DNA of 64,000 bases from contig OZ007506.1 in NCBI GenBank assembly GCA_963931865.1, forward strand, positions 22,104,372-22,168,371. Direction: 5' to 3'. The notes beneath the pieces are model-generated. The model saw nothing but the letters and a program-made list of their open reading frames with translations, was not told where the DNA came from and made no database searches. The translations under genes and the position numbers were made by a program. Shown here piece by piece: positions 8,451 through 19,913 of the stretch (the first letter of the stretch is position 1; the number at the start of each line of letters is the position of its first letter). Source of the DNA: Axinella damicornis (taxonomy: Eukaryota > Porifera > Demospongiae > Axinellida > Axinellidae).

Positions 8451-11400
8451 TTAGACGTGAAGTAGTTTTGTGGGTTGCTAGGGTTAGCGTAAAGTAGTTT
8501 TGTGGGTTGCTAGGGTTAGCGTAAAGTAGTTTTGTGGGTTGCTAGGGTTAGCGTAAAGTAGTTTTGTGGGTTGCTAGGGTTAGCGTAAAGTAGTTTTGTG
8601 GGTTGCTAGGGTTAGCGTAAAGTAGTTTTGTGGGTTGCTAGGGTTAGCGTAAAGTAGTTTTGTGGGTTGCTAGGGTTAGCGTAAAGTAGTTTTGTGGGTT
8701 GCTAGGGTTAGCGTAAAGTAGTTTTGTGGGTTGCTAGGGTTAGCGTAAAGTAGTTTTGTGGGTTGCTAGGGTTAGCGTAAAGTAGTTTTGTGGGTTGCTA
8801 GGGTTAGCGTAAAGTAGTTTTGTGGGTTGCTAGGGTTAGCGTAAAGTAGTTTTGTGGGTTGCTAGGGTTAGCGTAAAGTAGTTTTGTGGGTTGCTAGGGT
8901 TAGCGTAAAGTAGTTTTGTGGGTTGCTAGGGTTAGCGTAAAGTAGTTTTGTGGGTTGCTAGGGTTAGCGTAAAGTAGTTTTGTGGGTTGCTAGGGTTAGC
9001 GTAAAGTAGTTTTGTGGGTTGCTAGGGTTAGCGTAAAGTAGTTTTGTGGGTTGCTAGGGTTAGCGTAAAGTAGTTTTGTGGGTTGCTAGGGTTAGCGTAA
9101 AGTAGTTTTGTGGGTTGCTAGGGTTAGCGTAAAGTAGTTTTGTGGGTTGCTAGGGTTAGCGTAAAGTAGTTTTGTGGGTTGCTAGGGTTAGCGTAAAGTA
9201 GTTTTGTGGGTTGCTAGGGTTAGCGTAAAGTAGTTTTGTGGGTTGCTAGGGTTAGCGTAAAGTAGTTTTGTGGGTTGCTAGGGTTAGCGTAAAGTAGTTT
9301 TGTGGGTTGCTAGGGTTAGCGTAAAGTAGTTTTGTGGGTTGCTAGGGTTAGCGTAAAGTAGTTTTGTGGGTTGCTAGGGTTAGCGTAAAGTAGTTTTGTG
9401 GGTTGCTAGGGTTAGCGTAAAGTAGTTTTGTGGGTTGCTAGGGTTAGCGTAAAGTAGTTTTGTGGGTTGCTAGGGTTAGCGTAAAGTAGTTTTGTGGGTT
9501 GCTAGGGTTAGCGTAAAGTAGTTTTGTGGGTTGCTAGGGTTAGCGTAAAGTAGTTTTGTGGGTTGCTAGGGTTAGCGTAAAGTAGTTTTGTGGGTTGCTA
9601 GGGTTAGCGTAAAGTAGTTTTGTGGGTTGCTAGGGTTAGCGTAAAGTAGTTTTGTGGGTTGCTAGGGTTAGCGTAAAGTAGTTTTGTGGGTTGCTAGGGT
9701 TAGCGTAAAGTAGTTTTGTGGGTTGCTAGGGTTAGCGTAAAGTAGTTTTGTGGGTTGCTAGGGTTAGCGTAAAGTAGTTTTGTGGGTTGCTAGGGTTAGC
9801 GTAAAGTAGTTTTGTGGGTTGCTAGGGTTAGCGTAAAGTAGTTTTGTGGGTTGCTAGGGTTAGCGTAAAGTAGTTTTGTGGGTTGCTAGGGTTAGCGTAA
9901 AGTAGTTTTGTGGGTTGCTAGGGTTAGCGTAAAGTAGTTTTGTGGGTTGCTAGGGTTAGCGTAAAGTAGTTTTGTGGGTTGCTAGGGTTAGCGTAAAGTA
10001 GTTTTGTGGGTTGCTAGGGTTAGCGTAAAGTAGTTTTGTGGGTTGCTAGGGTTAGCGTAAAGTAGTTTTGTGGGTTGCTAGGGTTAGCGTAAAGTAGTTT
10101 TGTGGGTTGCTAGGGTTAGCGTAAAGTAGTTTTGTGGGTTGCTAGGGTTAGCGTAAAGTAGTTTTGTGGGTTGCTAGGGTTAGCGTAAAGTAGTTTTGTG
10201 GGTTGCTAGGGTTAGCGTAAAGTAGTTTTGTGGGTTGCTAGGGTTAGCGTAAAGTAGTTTTGTGGGTTGCTAGGGTTAGCGTAAAGTAGTTTTGTGGGTT
10301 GCTAGGGTTAGCGTAAAGTAGTTTTGTGGGTTGCTAGGGTTAGCGTAAAGTAGTTTTGTGGGTTGCTAGGGTTAGCGTAAAGTAGTTTTGTGGGTTGCTA
10401 GGGTTAGCGTAAAGTAGTTTTGTGGGTTGCTAGGGTTAGCGTAAAGTAGTTTTGTGGGTTGCTAGGGTTAGCGTAAAGTAGTTTTGTGGGTTGCTAGGGT
10501 TAGCGTAAAGTAGTTTTGTGGGTTGCTAGGGTTAGCGTAAAGTAGTTTTGTGGGTTGCTAGGGTTAGCGTAAAGTAGTTTTGTGGGTTGCTAGGGTTAGC
10601 GTAAAGTAGTTTTGTGGGTTGCTAGGGTTAGCGTAAAGTAGTTTTGTGGGTTGCTAGGGTTAGCGTAAAGTAGTTTTGTGGGTTGCTAGGGTTAGCGTAA
10701 AGTAGTTTTGTGGGTTGCTAGGGTTAGCGTAAAGTAGTTTTGTGGGTTGCTAGGGTTAGCGTAAAGTAGTTTTGTGGGTTGCTAGGGTTAGCGTAAAGTA
10801 GTTTTGTGGGTTGCTAGGGTTAGCGTAAAGTAGTTTTGTGGGTTGCTAGGGTTAGCGTAAAGTAGTTTTGTGGGTTGCTAGGGTTAGCGTAAAGTAGTTT
10901 TGTGGGTTGCTAGGGTTAGCGTAAAGTAGTTTTGTGGGTTGCTAGGGTTAGCGTAAAGTAGTTTTGTGGGTTGCTAGGGTTAGCGTAAAGTAGTTTTGTG
11001 GGTTGCTAGGGTTAGCGTAAAGTAGTTTTGTGGGTTGCTAGGGTTAGCGTAAAGTAGTTTTGTGGGTTGCTAGGGTTAGCGTAAAGTAGTTTTGTGGGTT
11101 GCTAGGGTTAGCGTAAAGTAGTTTTGTGGGTTGCTAGGGTTAGCGTAAAGTAGTTTTGTGGGTTGCTAGGGTTAGCGTAAAGTAGTTTTGTGGGTTGCTA
11201 GGGTTAGCGTAAAGTAGTTTTGTGGGTTGCTAGGGTTAGCGTAAAGTAGTTTTGTGGGTTGCTAGGGTTAGCGTAAAGTAGTTTTGTGGGTTGCTAGGGT
11301 TAGCGTAAAGTAGTTTTGTGGGTTGCTAGGGTTAGCGTAAAGTAGTTTTGTGGGTTGCTAGGGTTAGCGTAAAGTAGTTTTGTGGGTTGCTAGGGTTAGC

Positions 11401-14400
11401 GTAAAGTAGTTTTGTGGGTTGCTAGGGTTAGCGTAAAGTAGTTTTGTGGGTTGCTAGGGTTAGCGTAAAGTAGTTTTGTGGGTTGCTAGGGTTAGCGTAA
11501 AGTAGTTTTGTGGGTTGCTAGGGTTAGCGTAAAGTAGTTTTGTGGGTTGCTAGGGTTAGCGTAAAGTAGTTTTGTGGGTTGCTAGGGTTAGCGTAAAGTA
11601 GTTTTGTGGGTTGCTAGGGTTAGCGTAAAGTAGTTTTGTGGGTTGCTAGGGTTAGCGTAAAGTAGTTTTGTGGGTTGCTAGGGTTAGCGTAAAGTAGTTT
11701 TGTGGGTTGCTAGGGTTAGCGTAAAGTAGTTTTGTGGGTTGCTAGGGTTAGCGTAAAGTAGTTTTGTGGGTTGCTAGGGTTAGCGTAAAGTAGTTTTGTG
11801 GGTTGCTAGGGTTAGCGTAAAGTAGTTTTGTGGGTTGCTAGGGTTAGCGTAAAGTAGTTTTGTGGGTTGCTAGGGTTAGCGTAAAGTAGTTTTGTGGGTT
11901 GCTAGGGTTAGCGTAAAGTAGTTTTGTGGGTTGCTAGGGTTAGCGTAAAGTAGTTTTGTGGGTTGCTAGGGTTAGCGTAAAGTAGTTTTGTGGGTTGCTA
12001 GGGTTAGCGTAAAGTAGTTTTGTGGGTTGCTAGGGTTAGCGTAAAGTAGTTTTGTGGGTTGCTAGGGTTAGCGTAAAGTAGTTTTGTGGGTTGCTAGGGT
12101 TAGCGTAAAGTAGTTTTGTGGGTTGCTAGGGTTAGCGTAAAGTAGTTTTGTGGGTTGCTAGGGTTAGCGTAAAGTAGTTTTGTGGGTTGCTAGGGTTAGC
12201 GTAAAGTAGTTTTGTGGGTTGCTAGGGTTAGCGTAAAGTAGTTTTGTGGGTTGCTAGGGTTAGCGTAAAGTAGTTTTGTGGGTTGCTAGGGTTAGCGTAA
12301 AGTAGTTTTGTGGGTTGCTAGGGTTAGCGTAAAGTAGTTTTGTGGGTTGCTAGGGTTAGCGTAAAGTAGTTTTGTGGGTTGCTAGGGTTAGCGTAAAGTA
12401 GTTTTGTGGGTTGCTAGGGTTAGCGTAAAGTAGTTTTGTGGGTTGCTAGGGTTAGCGTAAAGTAGTTTTGTGGGTTGCTAGGGTTAGCGTAAAGTAGTTT
12501 TGTGGGTTGCTAGGGTTAGCGTAAAGTAGTTTTGTGGGTTGCTAGGGTTAGCGTAAAGTAGTTTTGTGGGTTGCTAGGGTTAGCGTAAAGTAGTTTTGTG
12601 GGTTGCTAGGGTTAGCGTAAAGTAGTTTTGTGGGTTGCTAGGGTTAGCGTAAAGTAGTTTTGTGGGTTGCTAGGGTTAGCGTAAAGTAGTTTTGTGGGTT
12701 GCTAGGGTTAGCGTAAAGTAGTTTTGTGGGTTGCTAGGGTTAGCGTAAAGTAGTTTTGTGGGTTGCTAGGGTTAGCGTAAAGTAGTTTTGTGGGTTGCTA
12801 GGGTTAGCGTAAAGTAGTTTTGTGGGTTGCTAGGGTTAGCGTAAAGTAGTTTTGTGGGTTGCTAGGGTTAGCGTAAAGTAGTTTTGTGGGTTGCTAGGGT
12901 TAGCGTAAAGTAGTTTTGTGGGTTGCTAGGGTTAGCGTAAAGTAGTTTTGTGGGTTGCTAGGGTTAGCGTAAAGTAGTTTTGTGGGTTGCTAGGGTTAGC
13001 GTAAAGTAGTTTTGTGGGTTGCTAGGGTTAGCGTAAAGTAGTTTTGTGGGTTGCTAGGGTTAGCGTAAAGTAGTTTTGTGGGTTGCTAGGGTTAGCGTAA
13101 AGTAGTTTTGTGGGTTGCTAGGGTTAGCGTAAAGTAGTTTTGTGGGTTGCTAGGGTTAGCGTAAAGTAGTTTTGTGGGTTGCTAGGGTTAGCGTAAAGTA
13201 GTTTTGTGGGTTGCTAGGGTTAGCGTAAAGTAGTTTTGTGGGTTGCTAGGGTTAGCGTAAAGTAGTTTTGTGGGTTGCTAGGGTTAGCGTAAAGTAGTTT
13301 TGTGGGTTGCTAGGGTTAGCGTAAAGTAGTTTTGTGGGTTGCTAGGGTTAGCGTAAAGTAGTTTTGTGGGTTGCTAGGGTTAGCGTAAAGTAGTTTTGTG
13401 GGTTGCTAGGGTTAGCGTAAAGTAGTTTTGTGGGTTGCTAGGGTTAGCGTAAAGTAGTTTTGTGGGTTGCTAGGGTTAGCGTAAAGTAGTTTTGTGGGTT
13501 GCTAGGGTTAGCGTAAAGTAGTTTTGTGGGTTGCTAGGGTTAGCGTAAAGTAGTTTTGTGGGTTGCTAGGGTTAGCGTAAAGTAGTTTTGTGGGTTGCTA
13601 GGGTTAGCGTAAAGTAGTTTTGTGGGTTGCTAGGGTTAGCGTAAAGTAGTTTTGTGGGTTGCTAGGGTTAGCGTAAAGTAGTTTTGTGGGTTGCTAGGGT
13701 TAGCGTAAAGTAGTTTTGTGGGTTGCTAGGGTTAGCGTAAAGTAGTTTTGTGGGTTGCTAGGGTTAGCGTAAAGTAGTTTTGTGGGTTGCTAGGGTTAGC
13801 GTAAAGTAGTTTTGTGGGTTGCTAGGGTTAGCGTAAAGTAGTTTTGTGGGTTGCTAGGGTTAGCGTAAAGTAGTTTTGTGGGTTGCTAGGGTTAGCGTAA
13901 AGTAGTTTTGTGGGTTGCTAGGGTTAGCGTAAAGTAGTTTTGTGGGTTGCTAGGGTTAGCGTAAAGTAGTTTTGTGGGTTGCTAGGGTTAGCGTAAAGTA
14001 GTTTTGTGGGTTGCTAGGGTTAGCGTAAAGTAGTTTTGTGGGTTGCTAGGGTTAGCGTAAAGTAGTTTTGTGGGTTGCTAGGGTTAGCGTAAAGTAGTTT
14101 TGTGGGTTGCTAGGGTTAGCGTAAAGTAGTTTTGTGGGTTGCTAGGGTTAGCGTAAAGTAGTTTTGTGGGTTGCTAGGGTTAGCGTAAAGTAGTTTTGTG
14201 GGTTGCTAGGGTTAGCGTAAAGTAGTTTTGTGGGTTGCTAGGGTTAGCGTAAAGTAGTTTTGTGGGTTGCTAGGGTTAGCGTAAAGTAGTTTTGTGGGTT
14301 GCTAGGGTTAGCGTAAAGTAGTTTTGTGGGTTGCTAGGGTTAGCGTAAAGTAGTTTTGTGGGTTGCTAGGGTTAGCGTAAAGTAGTTTTGTGGGTTGCTA

Positions 14401-16458
14401 GGGTTAGCGTAAAGTAGTTTTGTGGGTTGCTAGGGTTAGCGTAAAGTAGTTTTGTGGGTTGCTAGGGTTAGCGTAAAGTAGTTTTGTGGGTTGCTAGGGT
14501 TAGCGTAAAGTAGTTTTGTGGGTTGCTAGGGTTAGCGTAAAGTAGTTTTGTGGGTTGCTAGGGTTAGCGTAAAGTAGTTTTGTGGGTTGCTAGGGTTAGC
14601 GTAAAGTAGTTTTGTGGGTTGCTAGGGTTAGCGTAAAGTAGTTTTGTGGGTTGCTAGGGTTAGCGTAAAGTAGTTTTGTGGGTTGCTAGGGTTAGCGTAA
14701 AGTAGTTTTGTGGGTTGCTAGGGTTAGCGTAAAGTAGTTTTGTGGGTTGCTAGGGTTAGCGTAAAGTAGTTTTGTGGGTTGCTAGGGTTAGCGTAAAGTA
14801 GTTTTGTGGGTTGCTAGGGTTAGCGTAAAGTAGTTTTGTGGGTTGCTAGGGTTAGCGTAAAGTAGTTTTGTGGGTTGCTAGGGTTAGCGTAAAGTAGTTT
14901 TGTGGGTTGCTAGGGTTAGCGTAAAGTAGTTTTGTGGGTTGCTAGGGTTAGCGTAAAGTAGTTTTGTGGGTTGCTAGGGTTAGCGTAAAGTAGTTTTGTG
15001 GGTTGCTAGGGTTAGCGTAAAGTAGTTTTGTGGGTTGCTAGGGTTAGCGTAAAGTAGTTTTGTGGGTTGCTAGGGTTAGCGTAAAGTAGTTTTGTGGGTT
15101 GCTAGGGTTAGCGTAAAGTAGTTTTGTGGGTTGCTAGGGTTAGCGTAAAGTAGTTTTGTGGGTTGCTAGGGTTAGCGTAAAGTAGTTTTGTGGGTTGCTA
15201 GGGTTAGCGTAAAGTAGTTTTGTGGGTTGCTAGGGTTAGCGTAAAGTAGTTTTGTGGGTTGCTAGGGTTAGCGTAAAGTAGTTTTGTGGGTTGCTAGGGT
15301 TAGCGTAAAGTAGTTTTGTGGGTTGCTAGGGTTAGCGTAAAGTAGTTTTGTGGGTTGCTAGGGTTAGCGTAAAGTAGTTTTGTGGGTTGCTAGGGTTAGC
15401 GTAAAGTAGTTTTGTGGGTTGCTAGGGTTAGCGTAAAGTAGTTTTGTGGGTTGCTAGGGTTAGCGTAAAGTAGTTTTGTGGGTTGCTAGGGTTAGCGTAA
15501 AGTAGTTTTGTGGGTTGCTAGGGTTAGCGTAAAGTAGTTTTGTGGGTTGCTAGGGTTAGCGTAAAGTAGTTTTGTGGGTTGCTAGGGTTAGCGTAAAGTA
15601 GTTTTGTGGGTTGCTAGGGTTAGCGTAAAGTAGTTTTGTGGGTTGCTAGGGTTAGCGTAAAGTAGTTTTGTGGGTTGCTAGGGTTAGCGTAAAGTAGTTT
15701 TGTGGGTTGCTAGGGTTAGCGTAAAGTAGTTTTGTGGGTTGCTAGGGTTAGCGTAAAGTAGTTTTGTGGGTTGCTAGGGTTAGCGTAAAGTAGTTTTGTG
15801 GGTTGCTAGGGTTAGCGTAAAGTAGTTTTGTGGGTTGCTAGGGTTAGCGTAAAGTAGTTTTGTGGGTTGCTAGGGTTAGCGTAAAGTAGTTTTGTGGGTT
15901 GCTAGGGTTAGCGTAAAGTAGTTTTGTGGGTTGCTAGGGTTAGCGTAAAGTAGTTTTGTGGGTTGCTAGGGTTAGCGTAAAGTAGTTTTGTGGGTTGCTA
16001 GGGTTAGCGTAAAGTAGTTTTGTGGGTTGCTAGGGTTAGCGTAAAGTAGTTTTGTGGGTTGCTAGGGTTAGCGTAAAGTAGTTTTGTGGGTTGCTAGGGT
16101 TAGCGTAAAGTAGTTTTGTGGGTTGCTAGGGTTAGCGTAAAGTAGTTTTGTGGGTTGCTAGGGTTAGCGTAAAGTAGTTTTGTGGGTTGCTAGGGTTAGC
16201 GTAAAGTAGTTTTGTGGGTTGCTAGGGTTAGCGTAAAGTAGTTTTGTGGGTTGCTAGGGTTAGCGTAAAGTAGTTTTGTGGGTTGCTAGGGTTAGCGTAA
16301 AGTAGTTTTGTGGGTTGCTAGGGTTAGCGTAAAGTAGTTTTGTGGGTTGCTAGGGTTAGCGTAAAGTAGTTTTGTGGGTTGCTAGGGTTAGCGTAAAGTA
16401 GTTTTGTGGGTTGCTAGGGTTAGCGTAAAGTAGTTTTGTGGGTTGCTAGGGTTAGGCG
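8451..16458 (+). repeat. 32-bp telomere-like satellite, about 250 copies
   Basis: Tandem repeat of exactly 32 bp with core TTGCTAGGGTTAGCGTAAAG. I saw no variant over about 8 kb: the printed lines repeat with a strict 480-bp (15-unit) cycle. The unit contains CTAGGGTTAG, one telomere-like hexamer per repeat. A diverged unit at about 8430-8460 leads in. Such homogeneity implies recent amplification or active homogenisation, or consensus collapse in the assembly. Confidence 0.97.
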
Positions 16459-17547
16459 TTAGGGTTAGGGTTAGGGTTAGGGTTAGGGTTAGGGTTAGGG
16501 TTAGGGTTAGGGTTAGGGTTAGGGTTAGGGTTAGGGTTAGGGTTAGGGTTAGGGTTAGGGTTAGGGTTAGGGTTAGGGTTAGGGTTAGGGTTAGGGTTAG
16601 GGTTAGGGTTAGGGTTAGGGTTAGGGTTAGGGTTAGGGTTAGGGTTAGGGTTAGGGTTAGGGTTAGGGTTAGGGTTAGGGTTAGGGTTAGGGTTAGGGTT
16701 AGGGTTAGGGTTAGGGTTAGGGTTAGGGTTAGGGTTAGGGTTAGGGTTAGGGTTAGGGTTAGGGTTAGGGTTAGGGTTAGGGTTAGGGTTAGGGTTAGGG
16801 TTAGGGTTAGGGTTAGGGTTAGGGTTAGGGTTAGGGTTAGGGTTAGGGTTAGGGTTAGGGTTAGGGTTAGGGTTAGGGTTAGGGTTAGGGTTAGGGTTAG
16901 GGTTAGGGTTAGGGTTAGGGTTAGGGTTAGGGTTAGGGTTAGGGTTAGGGTTAGGGTTAGGGTTAGGGTTAGGGTTAGGGTTAGGGTTAGGGTTAGGGTT
17001 AGGGTTAGGGTTAGGGTTAGGGTTAGGGTTAGGGTTAGGGTTAGGGTTAGGGTTAGGGTTAGGGTTAGGGTTAGGGTTAGGGTTAGGGTTAGGGTTAGGG
17101 TTAGGGTTAGGGTTAGGGTTAGGGTTAGGGTTAGGGTTAGGGTTAGGGTTAGGGTTAGGGTTAGGGTTAGGGTTAGGGTTAGGGTTAGGGTTAGGGTTAG
17201 GGTTAGGGTTAGGGTTAGGGTTAGGGTTAGGGTTAGGGTTAGGGTTAGGGTTAGGGTTAGGGTTAGGGTTAGGGTTAGGGTTAGGGTTAGGGTTAGGGTT
17301 AGGGTTAGGGTTAGGGTTAGGGTTAGGGTTAGGGTTAGGGTTAGGGTTAGGGTTAGGGTTAGGGTTAGGGTTAGGGTTAGGGTTAGGGTTAGGGTTAGGG
17401 TTAGGGTTAGGGTTAGGGTTAGGGTTAGGGTTAGGGTTAGGGTTAGGGTTAGGGTTAGGGTTAGGGTTAGGGTTAGGGTTAGGGTTAGGGTTAGGGTTAG
17501 GGTTAGGTTAGGGTTAGGGTTAGGGTTAGGGTTAGGGTTAGGGTTAG
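16459..17547 (+). repeat. Telomeric (TTAGGG)n tract, about 181 repeats
   Basis: Essentially pure TTAGGG directly after the 32-bp satellite, with one shortened repeat (TTAGG) near 17503. The G-rich strand is on plus, so a chromosome end would lie to the right. It runs into the assembly gap. The 445-residue Val-Arg frame read across it is an artefact. Confidence 0.97.
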
Positions 17548-17747
17548 NNNNNNNNNNNNNNNNNNNNNNNNNNNNNNNNNNNNNNNNNNNNNNNNNNNNN
17601 NNNNNNNNNNNNNNNNNNNNNNNNNNNNNNNNNNNNNNNNNNNNNNNNNNNNNNNNNNNNNNNNNNNNNNNNNNNNNNNNNNNNNNNNNNNNNNNNNNNN
17701 NNNNNNNNNNNNNNNNNNNNNNNNNNNNNNNNNNNNNNNNNNNNNNN
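17548..17747. other. Assembly gap, 200 N
   Basis: Exactly 200 N. A fixed-length gap is what scaffolders insert between contigs, so the order and orientation of the two sides is not proven by sequence. Confidence 0.99.
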
Positions 17748-19040
17748 GCAGACGGTTTTGTCTCTTGTCATATTTATTAGGGCTGTAATGAGATTGACAA
17801 GCGGTTTATTCGACTCCATAGTTGATTAGATTCACGAGCAGGTGATTGACTTGTGAACCACCAATAATTATCCAACATGACTTTACTGTCCGTCTTGTAA
17901 TTGGCTTTTTACTTTAGGTTTAGGGCTATAATGAGATTCACAAATGGCAGTTGAGTTGCTATTGAGATTGATAGTTGGGGCTCCATAGCAGACATATTAG
18001 CTACAGTTCTTAGCCTCCAAAGTTAGAAATTGTAAGTTAAACAGTGAGAAGCCTTAGAGATGCGTAACCTAGGCAATAAATTGATCAGTAGAAAGTTCAT
18101 GAATCAATAAGTGCATTCAGAGGGTTAAATACTGCTGCTAACACTGCCTAAGGCAAATTTTACGAAACTCCACCCTTTTTTTACAACTGCATAAATAGAT
18201 TCAGCTACCCTTGCTTATTATCGTAGGTAAATCTTAACACACAGAACTCAATACTTTCTCAGATATTACTGTGCAAACACCTACTAATTTGCGCATAATC
18301 AGAATTTTACATGTTGCCTAAAATGAAAATTACTCGTCCAGTACTCTAGTACATGAAAACATATTACTTACGAAACCTAATTAAGTCACATGAGATCACA
18401 TGATCAAGATTGATTACCACATGCTAGCTACTAAGATTTACTGAGAGTTTCAGTTGGTTCAGGTGTTTTTCCAGTTGTTTTTCCAGGTGTTTTTCCAGGT
18501 GTTTCGGTGGTTAGAGCGAGCAATCGAGGTGGTTAGAGTGAGTGCGAGCAATCGTATATCCAGGTAAGCCCAAATGAGGTCAAACCTTGCTCAGAGCTGT
18601 CTGATGGTATGTGGTGTCCACCATTAATTAGTTCTTGATGATTTACAGTATGCCTTTACCCCTACATTTTGCAGGATTGAAAGTGTACATTGGTCACCAC
18701 TACCTTACCTGAAGTAAGCCCGACAATGCCTCTTTTCAATGTGACTGATCAGTAAACTGATTTGCTCACAGTACAGTAACTGTTATGTCCACCATTTTGT
18801 TCTGGCTATCTCATCTTATGAGGTGACCCCTGAGTATTATTGTAAGGTATATTATGACATAACTTCTGAAGTGAACATTAGATGTAGCACATACCATAAG
18901 CTATGAACTACCATAAGCTATGAACTACCATAAGCTATGAACTTGACAATCAATTAATGCTTAATTGGCTAACTTAATTAACTAATGACGTCATAAATTG
19001 GCCACACCCACTTTGCATATCTTTCTAAATGAATATGAGG
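17748..19040. other. Non-coding sequence with short repeats
   Basis: No gene supported. Visible structure: two diverged copies of TAGGGCTRTAATGAGATT at about 17779 and 17923; a GGTGTTTTTCCA-type tandem repeat at 18455-18505 followed by duplicated GAGCGAGCAATCG; three copies of ACCATAAGCTATGAACT at about 18892-18942. Confidence 0.5.
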
Positions 19041-19219
19041 TATAACCAGACAGCTAGCTCAGTTATCGATACCCAGTGTCGGGTTGCTGCTAACAGCCAG
19101 GGGCATTCTCTCAAGTTTTGTCAAATGCTGTGTGCCCTAGGCAATGCTAAGTGCTGTGTGCAGATGCCAATTTATGTTGTTGGGGGAGATTTCAATAAAC
19201 TTGGACCCTAAAGAGTTAA
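19041..19219. mobile_element. piggyBac-type MITE, right-end fragment
   Basis: Matches the right part of the MITE at 57550-58150: CCAGACAGCTAGCTCAGTTATCG, AACAGCCAGGGGCA and the end GGACCCTAAAGAGTTAA. The final TTAA (19216-19219) would be the target site. The left end is missing. Confidence 0.7.
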
Positions 19220-19246
19220 CATGTTCTCTTTACCATTAGAAACAAC

Positions 19247-19464
19247 TTAACTCTTTGCACGCGGGATATACTTATGAATAACTAATGAGTTAGAAAAACC
19301 AAAATGAAAGATAAAAAAAAGACTTGCTCTTTCTGGATTCGAACCGCCAACGTTCGTATTACCATGCATGCGCACTACTCACTACACCACATAACGCATA
19401 CAGGTGTTTAAAAGCTAACCGTTCAAAATCACTGTAGGGCGGCCCACCGCGTGCAAAGCGTTAA
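19247..19464. mobile_element. TTAA-flanked MITE with internal tRNA-like sequence, copy A
   Basis: Bounded by TTAA at 19247-19250 and 19461-19464. Inverted termini are CTCTTTGCACGCGGG on the left and the reverse complement of CGCTTTGCACGCGG on the right. The interior on the minus strand has a B-box (GGTTCGAATCC at about 19340) and an A-box-like TGTGGTGTAGTGAG, so a tRNA-like sequence lies inside an element with piggyBac-type ends. Copy B is at 26455-26658. Confidence 0.7.
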
Positions 19465-19736
19465 GGTATAACGCCTAGTATTAAATGTTTATTTGTCATT
19501 GGTTGGTAAACAGTGTGAACTGTGTGCTGCAGAAGCCATTGCACTGGTAGTCAGTTCGTGTGATCATTGAAAACTCACTTCATTTAAAGGTTTAGCTGGG
19601 TCCAGACGCTTGCTGGGGTCAACAAGTGTGTTTTGCCTGCAGGTGAGCATTACATAACATACACAGGCTAACCACTCAACTTACCTAGGTAAGTATTCCA
19701 ATGACTTGAATCATCATTTCACACCCTTTAGCACAC
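19465..19736. promoter_or_regulatory. Upstream region of the SET-recombinase gene
   Basis: About 270 bp between the MITE and the proposed start codon. There is no clear TATA box. GT-AG pairs here could define a 5' UTR intron, for example CAGGTGAGC at about 19641. Any promoter call is inference from position. Confidence 0.25.
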
Positions 19737-19913
19737 ATGGAGAGTGACCATTCCGGTAAGCAAGACTAGTAGAGATTAAAATTCAACAACATCACCGGTA
19801 AGCAAGACTAGTAGAGATTAAAATTCAACAACATCACATCCCATACAATGTCACTATACAGATGGAAGTTACTCCTCGGATGAGGGCATGACTACCCGGG
19901 CCATGTGCAGCAA
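19737..19913 (+). CDS. SET-recombinase gene, exons 1-2 (19737-19755, 19862-19913)
   Basis: Exon 1 is 19 nt: ATG at 19737 to TCCG before GTAAGC. Exon 2 starts after TATACAG and ends AGCAA before GTACGT. Together they encode a short Ser/Asp/Glu-rich start (MESDHSDGSYSSDEGMTTR). Intron 1 contains a 42-bp direct duplication (19753 and 19795) that copies the donor. Use of the second donor would read into TAG, so the first donor is preferred. Phase 2 at the end of exon 2 fits exon 3. Confidence 0.6.

Noticed and set aside
8451..16458. CRISPR array
   Set aside because: Units are directly contiguous with no unique spacers, and the sequence is eukaryotic.
16443..17780. 445-residue open frame of Val-Arg repeats
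   Set aside because: It is the TTAGGG tract read in one frame and it runs across the N gap; there is no independent coding evidence.
19340..19395. Functional tRNA gene (also 26530-26580, 8335-8405)
   Set aside because: A- and B-box-like words are present but the acceptor and anticodon stems do not form a convincing cloverleaf and the sequences lie in dispersed repeats.
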